From Caulobacter zeae (GTDB lineage Bacteria > Pseudomonadota > Alphaproteobacteria > Caulobacterales > Caulobacteraceae), in the NCBI RefSeq assembly GCF_002858925.1, contig NZ_PJRS01000022.1, positions 62,001 through 126,000 of the forward strand: DNA of 64,000 nt, in the 5' to 3' direction. The notes beneath the pieces were generated by a model, which was not told the DNA's origin, ran no database searches, and was given only the letters and a program-made list of their open reading frames with translations. Made by a program: the position numbers and the translations under genes. Positions 17,199-28,324 of this stretch are shown here, piece by piece. Each line of letters begins with the position of its first letter. Within the stretch, counting starts at the first letter, position 1.

Positions 17199-19466
17199 AT
17201 GAACTCGCGTCTCTGGCGCGCCAGCGCCCTGGCCCTGACCATCGCCACAATGGGCGCCCCCGCCCTCGCCCAGGGCCATGCCGGCCACGCGGGCCATGGC
17301 GCGCCCGCCGCCGCCCCGGCCAGCCAGCCTTGGCTGGATCCCAAGCTCGACGCCGACACCCGCGCCGACCTCGCCGTCAAGGCCATGACCCAGGACGAGA
17401 AGCTGACCCTGGTCTACGGCTACTTCGGCGCCGACATGAAGCCGAAGTATACGCGCATCGAAGGCTCGCTGCCCGGCTCGGCCGGCTACGTGCCGGGCCT
17501 GCCGCGGCTGGGCATCCCGGCGCAGTTCGAGACCGACGCCGGCATCGGCGTGGCCACCCAAGGCAGCGCGGCGGAGTTCCGCGAACGCACCGCCCTGCCC
17601 TCGGGCATGGCCACCACCGCCACCTGGAACCCGGCCCTGGCCGAGAAGGGCGGCGCGATGATCGGCAAGGAGGCCCGCGACTCGGGCTTCAACGTCATGC
17701 TGGCCGGCGGCGTGAACCTGGTCCGCGAACCGCGCAACGGCCGCAACTTCGAATACGGGGGCGAGGATCCTCTGCTGGCCGGCGTCATGGTCGGGGCCCA
17801 GATCAAGGGCATCCAGTCCAACCACATCGTCTCGACCATCAAGCACTACGCCCTGAACGCCCAGGAGACCGGGCGCTTCGTGGTCGACAGCAAGATCGGC
17901 GACGCCGACGCCCGCACCTCCGACCTGCTGGCCTTCCAGATCGCCATGGAGGCGTCGGACCCGCATTCGGTGATGTGCGCCTACAACCGCGTCAACGGCC
18001 ACTACGCCTGCGAGAACGACTGGCTGCTGAACAAGGTGCTCAAGCAGGACTGGGGCTACAAGGGCTACGTGATGTCCGACTGGGGCGCCGTGCACTCGGG
18101 CGCCAAGTCGGTCAATGCCGGCCTCGACCAGGAATCGGCCGGCGACGCCTTCGACAAGCAGCCCTTCCTGGCCAGCGTGCTGAAGGCCGATCTGGCCAGC
18201 GGCGCGGTCAGCCAGGCGCGCCTGGACGACATGGCCCGCCGCATCGTCCGCTCGCTGTTCGCCAGCGGCGCAGTCGACCACCCGGTGAAGATCGCGCCCA
18301 TCGACCTGGCCGCCAACGGCAAGGTCAGCCAGGCCGACGCCGAGGAAGGCATGGTCCTGCTGAAGAACGACAAGGGCGTGCTGCCGCTGGCGCTGAAGGC
18401 CCAGAAGATCGCGGTGATCGGCGCCTATGCCGATGTCGGGGTGCTGTCGGGCGGCGGCTCGTCGCAGGTCTATCCGGCCGGCGGCCGCGCCGTGCAGGGC
18501 CTCGAGCCCAAGACCTGGCCCGGCCCGGTGATCTACTATCCGTCCTCGCCGTTGAAGGCCCTGCAAGCTCGCGCGCCCCAGGCCAAGTTCACCTACAACG
18601 ACGGCAAGGACGCCGCCGCGGTCGCCAGGCTGGCGGCCGACAGCGACCTCGTCCTCGTCTTCGCCGACCAATGGACCACCGAGTCGGAAGACGTGCCGTC
18701 CCTGGCCCTGCCCAAGAACCAGGACGCCATGATCGCGGCGGCCGCCAAGGCCGGAAAGCCCACCGTCGTCGTGCTCGAGACCGGCGGCCCCGTGACCATG
18801 CCGTGGCTCAAGGACGTCGGCGCGGTGCTGCAGGCCTGGTTCCCGGGCACAAGCGGCGGCGAAGCCATCGCCCGCGTGCTGACCGGCGAGGTGGACGCCT
18901 CGGGCCGCCTGCCCGTGACCTTCCCGGCCAGCGAGGCCCAGCTGCCGCGCCCCAAGCTCGACGGCGACCCCAAGAAGCCCGACGACCTGTTCGCCGTCGA
19001 CTATTCGATCGAGGGCGCGGCCGTCGGCTACAAGTGGTTCGACAAGAAGGGCCTCGAGCCGCTGTTCCCGTTCGGCCACGGCCTGTCCTACACCAGCTTC
19101 GCCTATTCGGACCTGAAGACCTCGACTGCCAATGGCCAGCTGACGGTGGCCTTCAAGGTGACCAACACCGGCAAGCGGGCCGGCAAGGACGTGCCCCAGG
19201 TCTATGTCTCGCCCAAGGCCGGCGGCTGGGAGGCTCCGCGCCGCCTGGCGGGCTTCGAGAAGGTCGAGCTCGCCCCCGGCGCCAGCAGGACCGTGACCCT
19301 GGCCGTCGATCCGCGCCTGCTGGCCACCTGGGACGAGAAGGCCCACGGCTGGACGGTGGCGGCCGGCGACTACGAGGTGCAACTGGGGGCGTCGTCCGCG
19401 GCGATCTCGGCGCGGTCCACAGCGGCGGTCGCGGCGCAGAGCGTGCCGGTGGGGCTGCGGAAGTAG
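17199..19466 (+). CDS. bglX: Secreted glycoside hydrolase family 3 (beta-glucosidase/xylosidase type)
   Basis: A 755-residue exo-glycosidase. Signal peptide 1-25 (cleavage after PALA), then a His/Gly linker GHAGHAGHG. The N-terminal TIM barrel contains the KHYALN substrate-binding lysine/histidine and the nucleophile Asp294 in VMSDWGAVHS. The second alpha/beta domain starts near EEGMVLLKNDKGVLPL, and a C-terminal fibronectin-III-like domain follows (FGHGLSYTSFAYSDL, NTGKRAGKDVPQVYV). Start ATG 17199 has GGGAGG 6 bases before it. It cleaves terminal beta-linked sugars from oligosaccharides in the periplasm, which fits the TonB receptor and LacI beside it. Glucosidase versus xylosidase is unresolved, so the symbol is provisional. 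Confidence 0.92.
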   Translation: MNSRLWRASALALTIATMGAPALAQGHAGHAGHGAPAAAPASQPWLDPKLDADTRADLAVKAMTQDEKLTLVYGYFGADMKPKYTRIEGSLPGSAGYVPGLPRLGIPAQFETDAGIGVATQGSAAEFRERTALPSGMATTATWNPALAEKGGAMIGKEARDSGFNVMLAGGVNLVREPRNGRNFEYGGEDPLLAGVMVGAQIKGIQSNHIVSTIKHYALNAQETGRFVVDSKIGDADARTSDLLAFQIAMEASDPHSVMCAYNRVNGHYACENDWLLNKVLKQDWGYKGYVMSDWGAVHSGAKSVNAGLDQESAGDAFDKQPFLASVLKADLASGAVSQARLDDMARRIVRSLFASGAVDHPVKIAPIDLAANGKVSQADAEEGMVLLKNDKGVLPLALKAQKIAVIGAYADVGVLSGGGSSQVYPAGGRAVQGLEPKTWPGPVIYYPSSPLKALQARAPQAKFTYNDGKDAAAVARLAADSDLVLVFADQWTTESEDVPSLALPKNQDAMIAAAAKAGKPTVVVLETGGPVTMPWLKDVGAVLQAWFPGTSGGEAIARVLTGEVDASGRLPVTFPASEAQLPRPKLDGDPKKPDDLFAVDYSIEGAAVGYKWFDKKGLEPLFPFGHGLSYTSFAYSDLKTSTANGQLTVAFKVTNTGKRAGKDVPQVYVSPKAGGWEAPRRLAGFEKVELAPGASRTVTLAVDPRLLATWDEKAHGWTVAAGDYEVQLGASSAAISARSTAAVAAQSVPVGLRK

Positions 19467-19468
19467 AA

Positions 19469-19586
19469 CCCTCCCCCTGAAGGGGGAGATGGCCCGGAGG
19501 GCCGGAGGGGGAAGCGGTTGCTGGGACGCCGCTGTCACTTCCCCCTCAGTCGCTTCGCGACAGCTCCCCCTTCAGGGGGAGCATCC
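19469..19586. repeat. Double-hairpin intergenic element, copy 3
   Basis: Near-complete copy. Outer arms are CTCCCCCTgaAGGGGGAG and CTCCCCCTtcAGGGGGAG; inner stems are GGCCC/GGGCC and GTCGC/GCGAC. It begins 3 bp after the GH3 stop codon. Confidence 0.88.
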
Positions 19587-19605
19587 TGGAGAACGGGCCG
19601 GAGGG

Positions 19606-19634
19606 GGGCGGGCGCGCAGGCGTCCGCCCTCTTT
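19606..19634 (+). terminator. Rho-independent terminator of the lacI-GH3 operon
   Basis: A 10-bp stem GGGCGGGCGC / GCGTCCGCCC (one G-U pair) with a GCAG loop, followed by TCTTT. It lies beyond the repeat element. Confidence 0.75.
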
Positions 19635-19724
19635 CCGTTCAAGCCATGCGCGATGCGAGTGGCTAGTGCTGCGTCAGCCACCCGACGCTTTCCACCCCCG
19701 CCCCGACCGCTCTAGTCTGCTCCC

Positions 19725-20468
19725 ATGCGCGCTCCGCTTCTCGCCCTGGCCCTCACGCTCGCGACCGCCGCCACCGCGCGGGCCGGCGAGACCGCCTGCT
19801 GGTTCGAGAACGGCGCGGTCGTCGCGCCCGCCGCCATCGGCGACATGAGCGGCGACTTCGTCATCGACCTGTCGGCGCCGCACACCCTGCTGCACAACAC
19901 CAAGGCCCAGGCCGGCGGCTTCGAGACGACCGATCTTTCCCTGCCTGTCCGCCTCGCCGGCCAGGCCCTGCCGGCCCAGCCGGTGACGGTGGTCGACCTC
20001 GACTATCGCGGCGTCGGCTTTGTCGCCCCCATCGCAGGCGTCATCGGCGCCGACATCCTGGCCCGCTACACGGTGGTGATCGATTTCGCCCCCTGCCGCC
20101 TGCGGCTGGAGCCCGCCGACGGCCTCTCGCGCCCCTCGGGGCCCTTCCTGCCGGTCGAGATGGTCGGCGGGGTGCCGACGGTGCGCGCCAGCGCCTCCGA
20201 CGGCTTCTCGAGCGTCCAGGGGCCCTTCGCCCTCGACACCGCCTCTGGCGGCGCCCTGCGCGCCCGTGGACCGGCCGACGGACCGCGCCAGACGCCAGCC
20301 GGCACGGTGGCGGGCCTGGCCTTCGACGGCCGGCTCTATCCCCGCGCCCGCGCCGTGAAGGCCGGCGACCTGCCGCCCGGCGTCGTCGGCGCCCTCGGCG
20401 TCGAGGTCCTGGCCGGGGGCCGCCTGCGACTGGATCCCGCCGCCCACGCCCTGTGGCTGACGCCCTAG
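19725..20468 (+). CDS. Exported retropepsin-like (aspartic-protease fold) protein, unassigned
   Basis: A 247-residue protein with a Sec signal (residues 1-20, ARAG). Two half-sites recall the duplicated aspartic-protease fold: FVIDLSAPHTLL and FALDTASGGALRA, each an Asp after two hydrophobics, plus GVIGADILARYTVVIDFAPCRLRL, like the ADIL/DF strand of clan AA retropepsin-like proteins. The first half has DLS instead of DTG and the second DTA, so activity is doubtful. Two cysteines (CWF and PCRL) may pair. It lies 29 bp ahead of the OsmC gene in the same direction. The fold assignment is inference; treat it as a periplasmic protein of unknown function. Confidence 0.6.
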   Translation: MRAPLLALALTLATAATARAGETACWFENGAVVAPAAIGDMSGDFVIDLSAPHTLLHNTKAQAGGFETTDLSLPVRLAGQALPAQPVTVVDLDYRGVGFVAPIAGVIGADILARYTVVIDFAPCRLRLEPADGLSRPSGPFLPVEMVGGVPTVRASASDGFSSVQGPFALDTASGGALRARGPADGPRQTPAGTVAGLAFDGRLYPRARAVKAGDLPPGVVGALGVEVLAGGRLRLDPAAHALWLTP

Positions 20469-20497
20469 CTCACTTCTTCCCTGTACGGAGTTTCCCC

Positions 20498-20893
20498 ATG
20501 GCCTCGCGCGCCCACGCCGTCACCGCCGATCCGCGCCACACGATCCTGCTCGACGTCAACGGCCACAAGCTGGTCGGCGACGAGCCCCCGGCCCTGGGCG
20601 GCCAGGACGCCGGCCCGCCGCCCTTCGGCTTCGTCCTGGCTGGCCTGGCGGCCTGCACCGCCACCACCCTGCGCATGTACGCCGACCGCAAGGGCTGGGG
20701 CGAGGTGACCATCGAGACGACGCTGACGCTCGACACCCACGGCGACAAGCCGCGCATCGACCGCAAGGTCTCGGCCACGGGCGCCCTGGACGAAGCCGCC
20801 ATCGCCCGCCTGCGCGACGTGGTCGAACGCACGCCCGTGACGCTGGCGCTGAAGGGCGGGTTCACGATCGACACGGTGCTGGACCGGGGGTGA
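20498..20893 (+). CDS. OsmC-family protein
   Basis: A 131-residue OsmC/Ohr-fold protein. The family core FVLAGLAACTATTLRMYADRKGW carries the reactive Cys53. The second conserved cysteine is replaced: the usual CP dipeptide reads TP (Thr112-Pro113 in VERTPVTLAL), so the classical two-cysteine peroxide reduction cannot operate unless another thiol resolves it. I chose ATG 20498, with CGGAG upstream, over a start 15 codons earlier that would overlap the preceding gene. Possible roles are organic peroxide or disulfide handling, or a non-catalytic relative. The gene is followed by a double-hairpin element. Confidence 0.85.
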   Translation: MASRAHAVTADPRHTILLDVNGHKLVGDEPPALGGQDAGPPPFGFVLAGLAACTATTLRMYADRKGWGEVTIETTLTLDTHGDKPRIDRKVSATGALDEAAIARLRDVVERTPVTLALKGGFTIDTVLDRG

Positions 20894-20901
20894 TCGGCAA
20901 G

Positions 20902-21033
20902 ATGCTCCCCCTGAAGGGGGAGCTGTCGCGAAGCGACTGAGGGGGAAGTGGCTGCTGCCTTTAGAGGTGAGCCGACCCCATCAGGAACTTCCCCCTCCGG
21001 CCCTCCGGGCCACCTACCCCTTCAGGGGGAGGA
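20902..21033. repeat. Double-hairpin intergenic element, copy 4
   Basis: Opposite orientation to copy 3: left inner stem GTCGC/GCGAC, right inner stem GGCCC/GGGCC, outer arms CTCCCCCTgaAGGGGGAG and CCCCTtcAGGGG. It lies between the convergent OsmC and petC genes. Confidence 0.88.
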
Positions 21034-21039
21034 TCTTGG

Positions 21040-21072
21040 AAAACAAAAGGGCCCGGCGTCGCCGCCGGGCCC
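21040..21072 (-). terminator. Rho-independent terminator of petABC
   Basis: A 10-bp perfect stem GGGCCCGGCG / CGCCGGGCCC with a 4-base loop. On the minus strand it is followed by TTTTGTTTT. It lies 29 bp after the cytochrome c1 stop. Confidence 0.88.
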
Positions 21073-21100
21073 TTCTTCATTTCCGGTTCGAACAGGCCGC

Positions 21101-21955
21101 TCAGTGCGACTCGTTCTTCCAGACCTTGCGGTAGCTCGCATAGAGCAGGCCGGCGAAGAGGATCAGGTAGATCATCACCGCGAAGCCCGTCTGCTTGCGC
21201 TCTTCCAGCTTGGGCTCGGCGGCCCACATCAGGAAAGCCGAAACGTCGCGGGCCTGCTGGTCGACGGTGGCCTTGGTCCCGTCGTCGAAGGTCACGCCGC
21301 CCTCGGTCAGCGGCGGGGCCATGGCGATGAAGCCGCCCGGCGGGATGTGGGCGTGATCACCGCTCCAGTACGCGGCCAGGTCGCCCGGCATGTACGGGTT
21401 GTAGTGTTGGCCCGGACCGACCTTCAGGCCCGCCGGCGGGTTCTTGTAGCCCGTGACGATGGCGTGGATGTAGTCCGGACCGCCGGTGCGGGCCTTGGCC
21501 AGCAGCGACATGTCCGGCGGGAAGGCGCCGCCGTTGCTGGCGCGGGCGGCGGCCTCGTTCGGGAACGGCGAGGGGAAGCGGTCGGCGCTGGTGGCCGGAC
21601 GCTTGATGGCGTCGCCGGTCTCGGAGTCGATGTCGGCGACCTCGAACTCCTTGGCGATCGCCTTGACCCACGGGTTGTCGTTCGAGTTCGGGTACTTCTC
21701 GTTATAGAACGGGCCGCCCTTGTCGCCGAGGTTCCGGAAGCTGACCAGCTTCATGGAGTGGCACGACGAGCAGACCTCGCGATAGACCTTGTAGCCGCGT
21801 TGCAGCTGGGCCTGGTCGAACTTGCCGAACGGGCCGTTGAACGACCAATGGATCTTTTCCGGTTCCAGCGGATGACCGGCGGCCAGGGCCGGGGCGGCGG
21901 CGAACGACGCCATCAGACCCGCGACCGCTGCGATGACGGAGAGTTTGCGCAGCAT
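21101..21955 (-). CDS. petC: Cytochrome c1 of the bc1 complex
   Basis: Membrane-anchored heme c subunit that passes electrons from the Rieske protein to soluble or membrane cytochrome c. A signal peptide (1-26), the heme-binding CSSCH (62-66), the methionine-ligand region IAMAPPL and the C-terminal anchor helix (MIYLILFAGLLYASY) ending in a short positive tail are all present. The 284-residue length is normal. Last gene of petABC, 5 bp after petB, and followed by a strong terminator. Confidence 0.97.
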   Translation of the reverse strand: MLRKLSVIAAVAGLMASFAAAPALAAGHPLEPEKIHWSFNGPFGKFDQAQLQRGYKVYREVCSSCHSMKLVSFRNLGDKGGPFYNEKYPNSNDNPWVKAIAKEFEVADIDSETGDAIKRPATSADRFPSPFPNEAAARASNGGAFPPDMSLLAKARTGGPDYIHAIVTGYKNPPAGLKVGPGQHYNPYMPGDLAAYWSGDHAHIPPGGFIAMAPPLTEGGVTFDDGTKATVDQQARDVSAFLMWAAEPKLEERKQTGFAVMIYLILFAGLLYASYRKVWKNESH

Positions 21956-21960
21956 CGGGA

Positions 21961-23280
21961 TCAGCCCTTCATTTCAGGCGCGGCGGTCGCTTGCTCCGGC
22001 GCGGACACCGGGTGCGACAGGACGGGCGAGGCGATGGAGTCCGGAACCGGCAGGGTCTTCTCGACCAGGCCCAGCACCGGCAGGATCACCAGGAAGAACG
22101 CGAAGTAGTAGAGCGACGCGAACCGGCTCAGCCACACGAAGCTGTTCAGGTCGGAGTCGATCAGGATGAAGGTCTTGAAGTGACCCAGCACCGGATCGTC
22201 CGGCAGCTTGGCGCCGCAGAGGCCCAGGATGCAGCAGACCACCACGAAAATGATGAAGTACAGCTTGGCGGTCGGGCGGTAGCGCATCGAGCGCACCTTC
22301 GAGGTGTCCAGCCACGGCAGGGCGAACAGGCAGGCGATGGCGCCGAACATGGCCAGCACGCCCGCCAGCTTGTCCGGAACGGCGCGCAGGATCGCGTAGA
22401 ACGGCAGGAAGTACCATTCGGGCACGATGTGCGCCGGCGTCACCAGCGGGTTGGCCTCGACGTAGTTGTCGGCGTGGCCGAGGGCGTTGGGCAGATAGAA
22501 GACGAAGGTCGCGAAGAGGATCAGGAAGACGCTCATCGCGAAACCGTCCTTCACCGTCGCGTACGGCGTGAAGGGCAGGGTGTCGGCCTTCGACTTGGGC
22601 TCGACGCCGGTCGGGTTGTTCTGGCCGACCACGTGCAGGGCCCAGATGTGCAGGATGACGACGCCCGCGATCATGAACGGCAGCAGGTAGTGCAGCGAGA
22701 AGAAGCGGTTCAGCGTGGCGTTGTCGACGGCGAAGCCGCCCCACAGCCAGGTGGTGATCGACGGGCCGACCAGCGGCAGGGCGCCGAACAGGTTGGTGAT
22801 CACGACGGCGCCGTGGAAGCTCATCTGGCCCCAGGGCAGCACGTAGCCCATGAAGGCCGTGGCCATCATCAGCAGGTAGATCACGCAGCCCAGGATCCAC
22901 AGCACCTCGCGCGGCGCCTTGTACGAGCCGTAGTAGAGGCCGCGCAGCATGTGGACGTAGACGGCGATGAAGAACATCGACGCGCCGTTGGCGTGCATGT
23001 AGCGGATCAGCCAGCCGTAGTTCACGTCGCGCATGATGTGCTCGACGCTGGCGAAGGCGTGGTCGGCGCTGGGGGTGTAGTGCATCACCAGGATGATGCC
23101 GGTGATCAGCTGGCTGGCCAGGCACAGCGACAGGATGCCGCCGAAGGTCCACCAGTAGTTCAGGTTACGCGGGGTGGGGTAGTCGACGAAGCTGTCGTAG
23201 CCCAGGCGCACGATCGGGAGACGGGCGTCGAGCCAGCGCTCGAAACCGGTCTTCGGCTGGTAGGTCGAATGTCCGCTCAT
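21961..23280 (-). CDS. petB: Cytochrome b of the bc1 complex
   Basis: Multi-spanning diheme subunit carrying the quinol-oxidising and quinone-reducing sites. The 439 residues include the N-terminal four-helix part with the heme histidine pairs (SVEHI region to HANGASMFF, and [15 protein letters not shown]), the conserved Qo-site PEWY (in [15 protein letters not shown]) and eight helices. The His ligands are spaced as expected. It lies 5 bp after petA and 5 bp before petC, so the three genes form one transcription unit. No fusion with c1 (as in Bradyrhizobium fbcH) is seen. Confidence 0.97.
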   Translation of the reverse strand: MSGHSTYQPKTGFERWLDARLPIVRLGYDSFVDYPTPRNLNYWWTFGGILSLCLASQLITGIILVMHYTPSADHAFASVEHIMRDVNYGWLIRYMHANGASMFFIAVYVHMLRGLYYGSYKAPREVLWILGCVIYLLMMATAFMGYVLPWGQMSFHGAVVITNLFGALPLVGPSITTWLWGGFAVDNATLNRFFSLHYLLPFMIAGVVILHIWALHVVGQNNPTGVEPKSKADTLPFTPYATVKDGFAMSVFLILFATFVFYLPNALGHADNYVEANPLVTPAHIVPEWYFLPFYAILRAVPDKLAGVLAMFGAIACLFALPWLDTSKVRSMRYRPTAKLYFIIFVVVCCILGLCGAKLPDDPVLGHFKTFILIDSDLNSFVWLSRFASLYYFAFFLVILPVLGLVEKTLPVPDSIASPVLSHPVSAPEQATAAPEMKG

Positions 23281-23285
23281 CTGGC

Positions 23286-23831
23286 TTACCCGATCTTGAC
23301 CTTGGTGTCGGACAGGAACTCGTACTCCGGAACCGCGAGGTTCAGCGGGGCCGGCCCCTTACGGATGCGGCCCGACGTGTCGTAGTGCGAGCCGTGGCAC
23401 GGGCAGAACCAGCCGCCGTAGTCGCCGCCGCCGAAGGTGGGCACGCAGCCCAGGTGCGTGCACGAACCAATCAGCACCAGCCATTGGGCCTTGCCCGGCT
23501 TCACGCGGTCGGCGTCCTTCTGGGGATCCTTCATCGACGCGCCGTCGTCGGCGACCGCCTTCTGGATTTCGGCCGGGGTGCGGTTGCGCACGAAGAGCGG
23601 CTTACCCCGCCACTTCAGCGTCACCTGCTGTCCGTCGGCGACCTTGGTCAGGTCAAACTCGGTCGAAGCCAGAGCCAGCGTATCGGCCGAAGGGTTCATC
23701 TGGTCGATGAACGGCCAGGCAAGCGCCGCTGCGCCGCCGGCTGCGGCGGTGATCGCGGCAATGTAAATGAAATCGCGTCGGCTGGGATCGGACCCAGGCC
23801 CTTTCGTTGCGCCCTCGGCGGTGTCGGCCAC
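23286..23831 (-). CDS. petA: Ubiquinol-cytochrome c reductase iron-sulfur (Rieske) subunit
   Basis: The [2Fe-2S] subunit that takes electrons from ubiquinol. Both cluster loops are intact: CTHLGC and CPCHGSHYD. The N-terminal helix is preceded by [10 protein letters not shown], the Tat-type motif common to Rieske proteins. The open frame extends far upstream, but the start is the GTG at 23831: AAGGGTGG lies 6-7 bases before it and it gives the usual 181-residue length. First gene of petABC. The 201 bp to the divergent trmL must hold both promoters. Confidence 0.95.
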   Translation of the reverse strand: MADTAEGATKGPGSDPSRRDFIYIAAITAAAGGAAALAWPFIDQMNPSADTLALASTEFDLTKVADGQQVTLKWRGKPLFVRNRTPAEIQKAVADDGASMKDPQKDADRVKPGKAQWLVLIGSCTHLGCVPTFGGGDYGGWFCPCHGSHYDTSGRIRKGPAPLNLAVPEYEFLSDTKVKIG

Positions 23832-24032
23832 CTTGTTCCACCCTTTGAAATCCGTCCGACCGCGAACGGCCAGACCAGGAAATGCGCCATTCGGCGCGAT
23901 ATCTTTACCTCGACCCGCGAGCGGATCTTCGCCACAAGGGGCACGCTCCCTATCGGATGGGCGAACAGAGTTCGCAAGCCCTATTCGATGTGCAGCAATG
24001 CCCCTACTAGCCCCATGGTTGGTTTCGTTAGA

Positions 24033-24509
24033 ATGCGTCTCGCGCTTTTTCAACCCGGCATTCCCCAGAACGTGGGCGCGGCGATTCGGCTTTCGGCCTG
24101 CCTGGATGTCGGTCTCGACGTCATCGAGCCCTGTAGTTTTCCCTTGGACGACAAGAGCTTGAAGCGCGCGGCCCTCGACTACGGCCCGCTCGCGCACCTC
24201 ACGCGGCATGATTCGTGGGAGACCTTTCTGAAGGCGCCGGAGCGCGCCCACGGGCGCCTGGTGCTTTTCACCACCCGCGGCGAGCAAAGCTTCCACGACT
24301 TCGCCTTCCAGGCCGGCGACACCCTGCTGTTCGGCAACGAGAGTCGCGGCGCGCCGCAGGAGGTGCACGACGCCGTCGGCGCCCGGGTGGTGATCCCGCT
24401 GCGGTCGCAAGCCCGCTCGCTGAACGTCTCGGTGACCGCCGGCATGGCCCTGGCCGAGGCTCTTCGCCAGACGGGCGGCTTCCCGTCGCTGAGCACGCTG
24501 CAGACGTAA
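24033..24509 (+). CDS. trmL: tRNA (cytidine/uridine-2'-O-)-methyltransferase TrmL (SPOUT)
   Basis: Methylates the ribose of the wobble nucleotide in certain leucine tRNAs. This 158-residue SPOUT enzyme has the N-terminal [18 protein letters not shown], the central [14 protein letters not shown] and the knotted C-terminal [23 protein letters not shown], which bind S-adenosylmethionine. ATG 24033 gives the conserved start; an ATG at 24015 adds six residues and cannot be excluded, as neither has a strong ribosome site. Divergent from petA and convergent with the OmpA-like gene. Confidence 0.93.
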   Translation: MRLALFQPGIPQNVGAAIRLSACLDVGLDVIEPCSFPLDDKSLKRAALDYGPLAHLTRHDSWETFLKAPERAHGRLVLFTTRGEQSFHDFAFQAGDTLLFGNESRGAPQEVHDAVGARVVIPLRSQARSLNVSVTAGMALAEALRQTGGFPSLSTLQT

Positions 24510-24537
24510 AAAAGGCGGTCCCGTTTCCGGGACCGCC
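24510..24537. terminator. Rho-independent terminator serving the OmpA-like gene (and possibly trmL)
   Basis: A 10-bp perfect stem GGCGGTCCCG / CGGGACCGCC with a TTTC loop. The A-run at 24508-24513 becomes a T-tract on the minus strand, so it best terminates the minus-strand gene at 24630-25217; it directly follows the trmL stop. Confidence 0.85.
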
Positions 24538-24629
24538 CAAGTTGAACCATCGGCGCTCGGATGCGAGCGGCGGGCAAGGTGTGGAGTCTTCGCCCGCGCT
24601 CGTCGTCCCTAGCGGCCAAGCCTCGCGGC

Positions 24630-25217
24630 TTAGGCCAGCACCATGATCACGACCCGGCGGTTTTGCGCCCGGCCTTCGGTGGTCTCGTTCGGGGCCACGG
24701 GATCTTCCGCGCCGTACGAGATGGTCGCCATGCGGTTCAGGGCCACGCCCTGGCGCGACAGGAACTTGCGCACCGCGTCGGCGCGGCGCTGACCGAGCTT
24801 TTCGTTGTAGCCGCTCTCGCCGGTGGCGTCGGTGTAGCCCTGGATTTCCAGGTACACGTTCTTGTTCTCTTCCTTCAGCTTGGCCGCGAAGTCCGCCAGG
24901 CGCTGCTCGGCCTCGGGGGACAGGGCGTCCTGGTCGGTCGGGAACTTCACGGAGTCGTCCGAGAGCACCATCGAATACATGAACTTGCCTTCGGCGAGCT
25001 TGCCGGCGGCGGTCGCGCGATCCAGGGCTTCGCGGGACGTCTTGTCGAGTTCGGCGATCTGGGTGTCGTGACCGTCCACCCGCGTGTTCACCGCTCCGAC
25101 CTGGGTATTGACGTACTTCTTCGTCGCGCAGCCGCTGACCGCCAGGCCCCCAGCCACCAGCGCGACGACCGTCGCCATCTTCAAGCTGCCTTTGACTTGG
25201 CCGATCATTGTTCGCAT
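24630..25217 (-). CDS. OmpA-family peptidoglycan-binding lipoprotein
   Basis: A 195-residue outer-membrane lipoprotein. The lipobox LAVSGC puts the lipidated residue at Cys30. A coiled-coil-like segment (YVNTQVGAVNTRVDGHDTQIAELDKT) follows, then the OmpA C-terminal domain (about 80-195) with GYTDATGESGYNEKLGQRRADAVRKFL and the closing QNRRVVIMV. It should tether the outer membrane to peptidoglycan. It is not in a tol-pal cluster, so I do not call it Pal. Two ATGs (25217 and three codons later) compete for the AGGAG site. Confidence 0.9.
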   Translation of the reverse strand: MRTMIGQVKGSLKMATVVALVAGGLAVSGCATKKYVNTQVGAVNTRVDGHDTQIAELDKTSREALDRATAAGKLAEGKFMYSMVLSDDSVKFPTDQDALSPEAEQRLADFAAKLKEENKNVYLEIQGYTDATGESGYNEKLGQRRADAVRKFLSRQGVALNRMATISYGAEDPVAPNETTEGRAQNRRVVIMVLA

Positions 25218-25584
25218 CTTCTCCTATTGATCCAAAGAAAGCTTGACCTTGGACCTACGCACTCGTCCGGGTCGTTCAGCTTTCGCATTACGAAACCGTC
25301 AGGTGACAGAGGCGAAAAATAGGCGTGTTCTTGTCGTGATTGGCGCCGCTTGCAGCCTATGCTCATGGTCACTCTATTGACCGCGCGCGATCGTTCGAAC
25401 CGCGATTTGGTTCCATAAATTATTTTCAGTTCGAAGAGGATTTTTTGAGGGGCGCGGACGCTCCGTGAGCCCTCGACTCGGGCTCTGGGGCGGTCCCGAG
25501 GGAATCGGGAAAGCGGCGCCGGCGGCCAGGATATACGCCCGGCTCACCCTCTAGATGTAGGGAGCTTTCGCGCCACCGCAAACG
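25218..25584. other. Intergenic region upstream of the OmpA-like gene
   Basis: About 370 bp. The first 150 bp hold the promoter of the minus-strand lipoprotein. Around 25420-25450 the sequence is strongly AT-rich, followed by two adjacent hairpins (annotated separately). No convincing protein-coding frame was seen. Confidence 0.5.
25457..25512. ncRNA. Candidate structured element (two adjacent hairpins)
   Basis: GAGCCC (25467-25472) pairs with GGGCTC (25480-25485) around a 7-base loop; TCCCGA (25494-25499) pairs with TCGGGA (25505-25510) around a 5-base loop. An AT-rich promoter-like stretch precedes them on the plus strand. They match no RNA family I recognise, and the strand is undetermined. 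Confidence 0.25.
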
Positions 25585-25616
25585 AAAAAGCGCGCCCGGC
25601 GGACCGGAGCGCGCTT
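25585..25616 (-). terminator. Terminator of clpB
   Basis: AAGCGCGC and GCGCGCTT flank a partly paired 12-base interior. The A-run at 25585-25589 becomes a T-tract on the minus strand. It lies 23 bp after the clpB stop. Confidence 0.75.
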
Positions 25617-25638
25617 CTCGTCGAATTCAGGCCAAGGC

Positions 25639-28224
<2,586 letters not shown>

Positions 28225-28324
28225 GTCAGCGTCCCCTTCATTAGGCGGATCATGTCGGGTCGCCTCGAATGAGCACGGCCCGACCTGTCAGGGGATGTAG
28301 TGTGGCCCTAGAGCCACACAAGGC

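Noticed and set aside
16065-19466. A 1133-residue fusion of regulator and GH3
   Set aside because: The N-terminal part is an Arg-rich shadow of lacI in another frame; GH3 has its own signal peptide and ribosome site at 17199.
24630-25217. Pal of the Tol-Pal system
   Set aside because: OmpA-like domain and lipobox fit, but no tolB, tolA or cpoB genes are adjacent; kept as OmpA-family lipoprotein.
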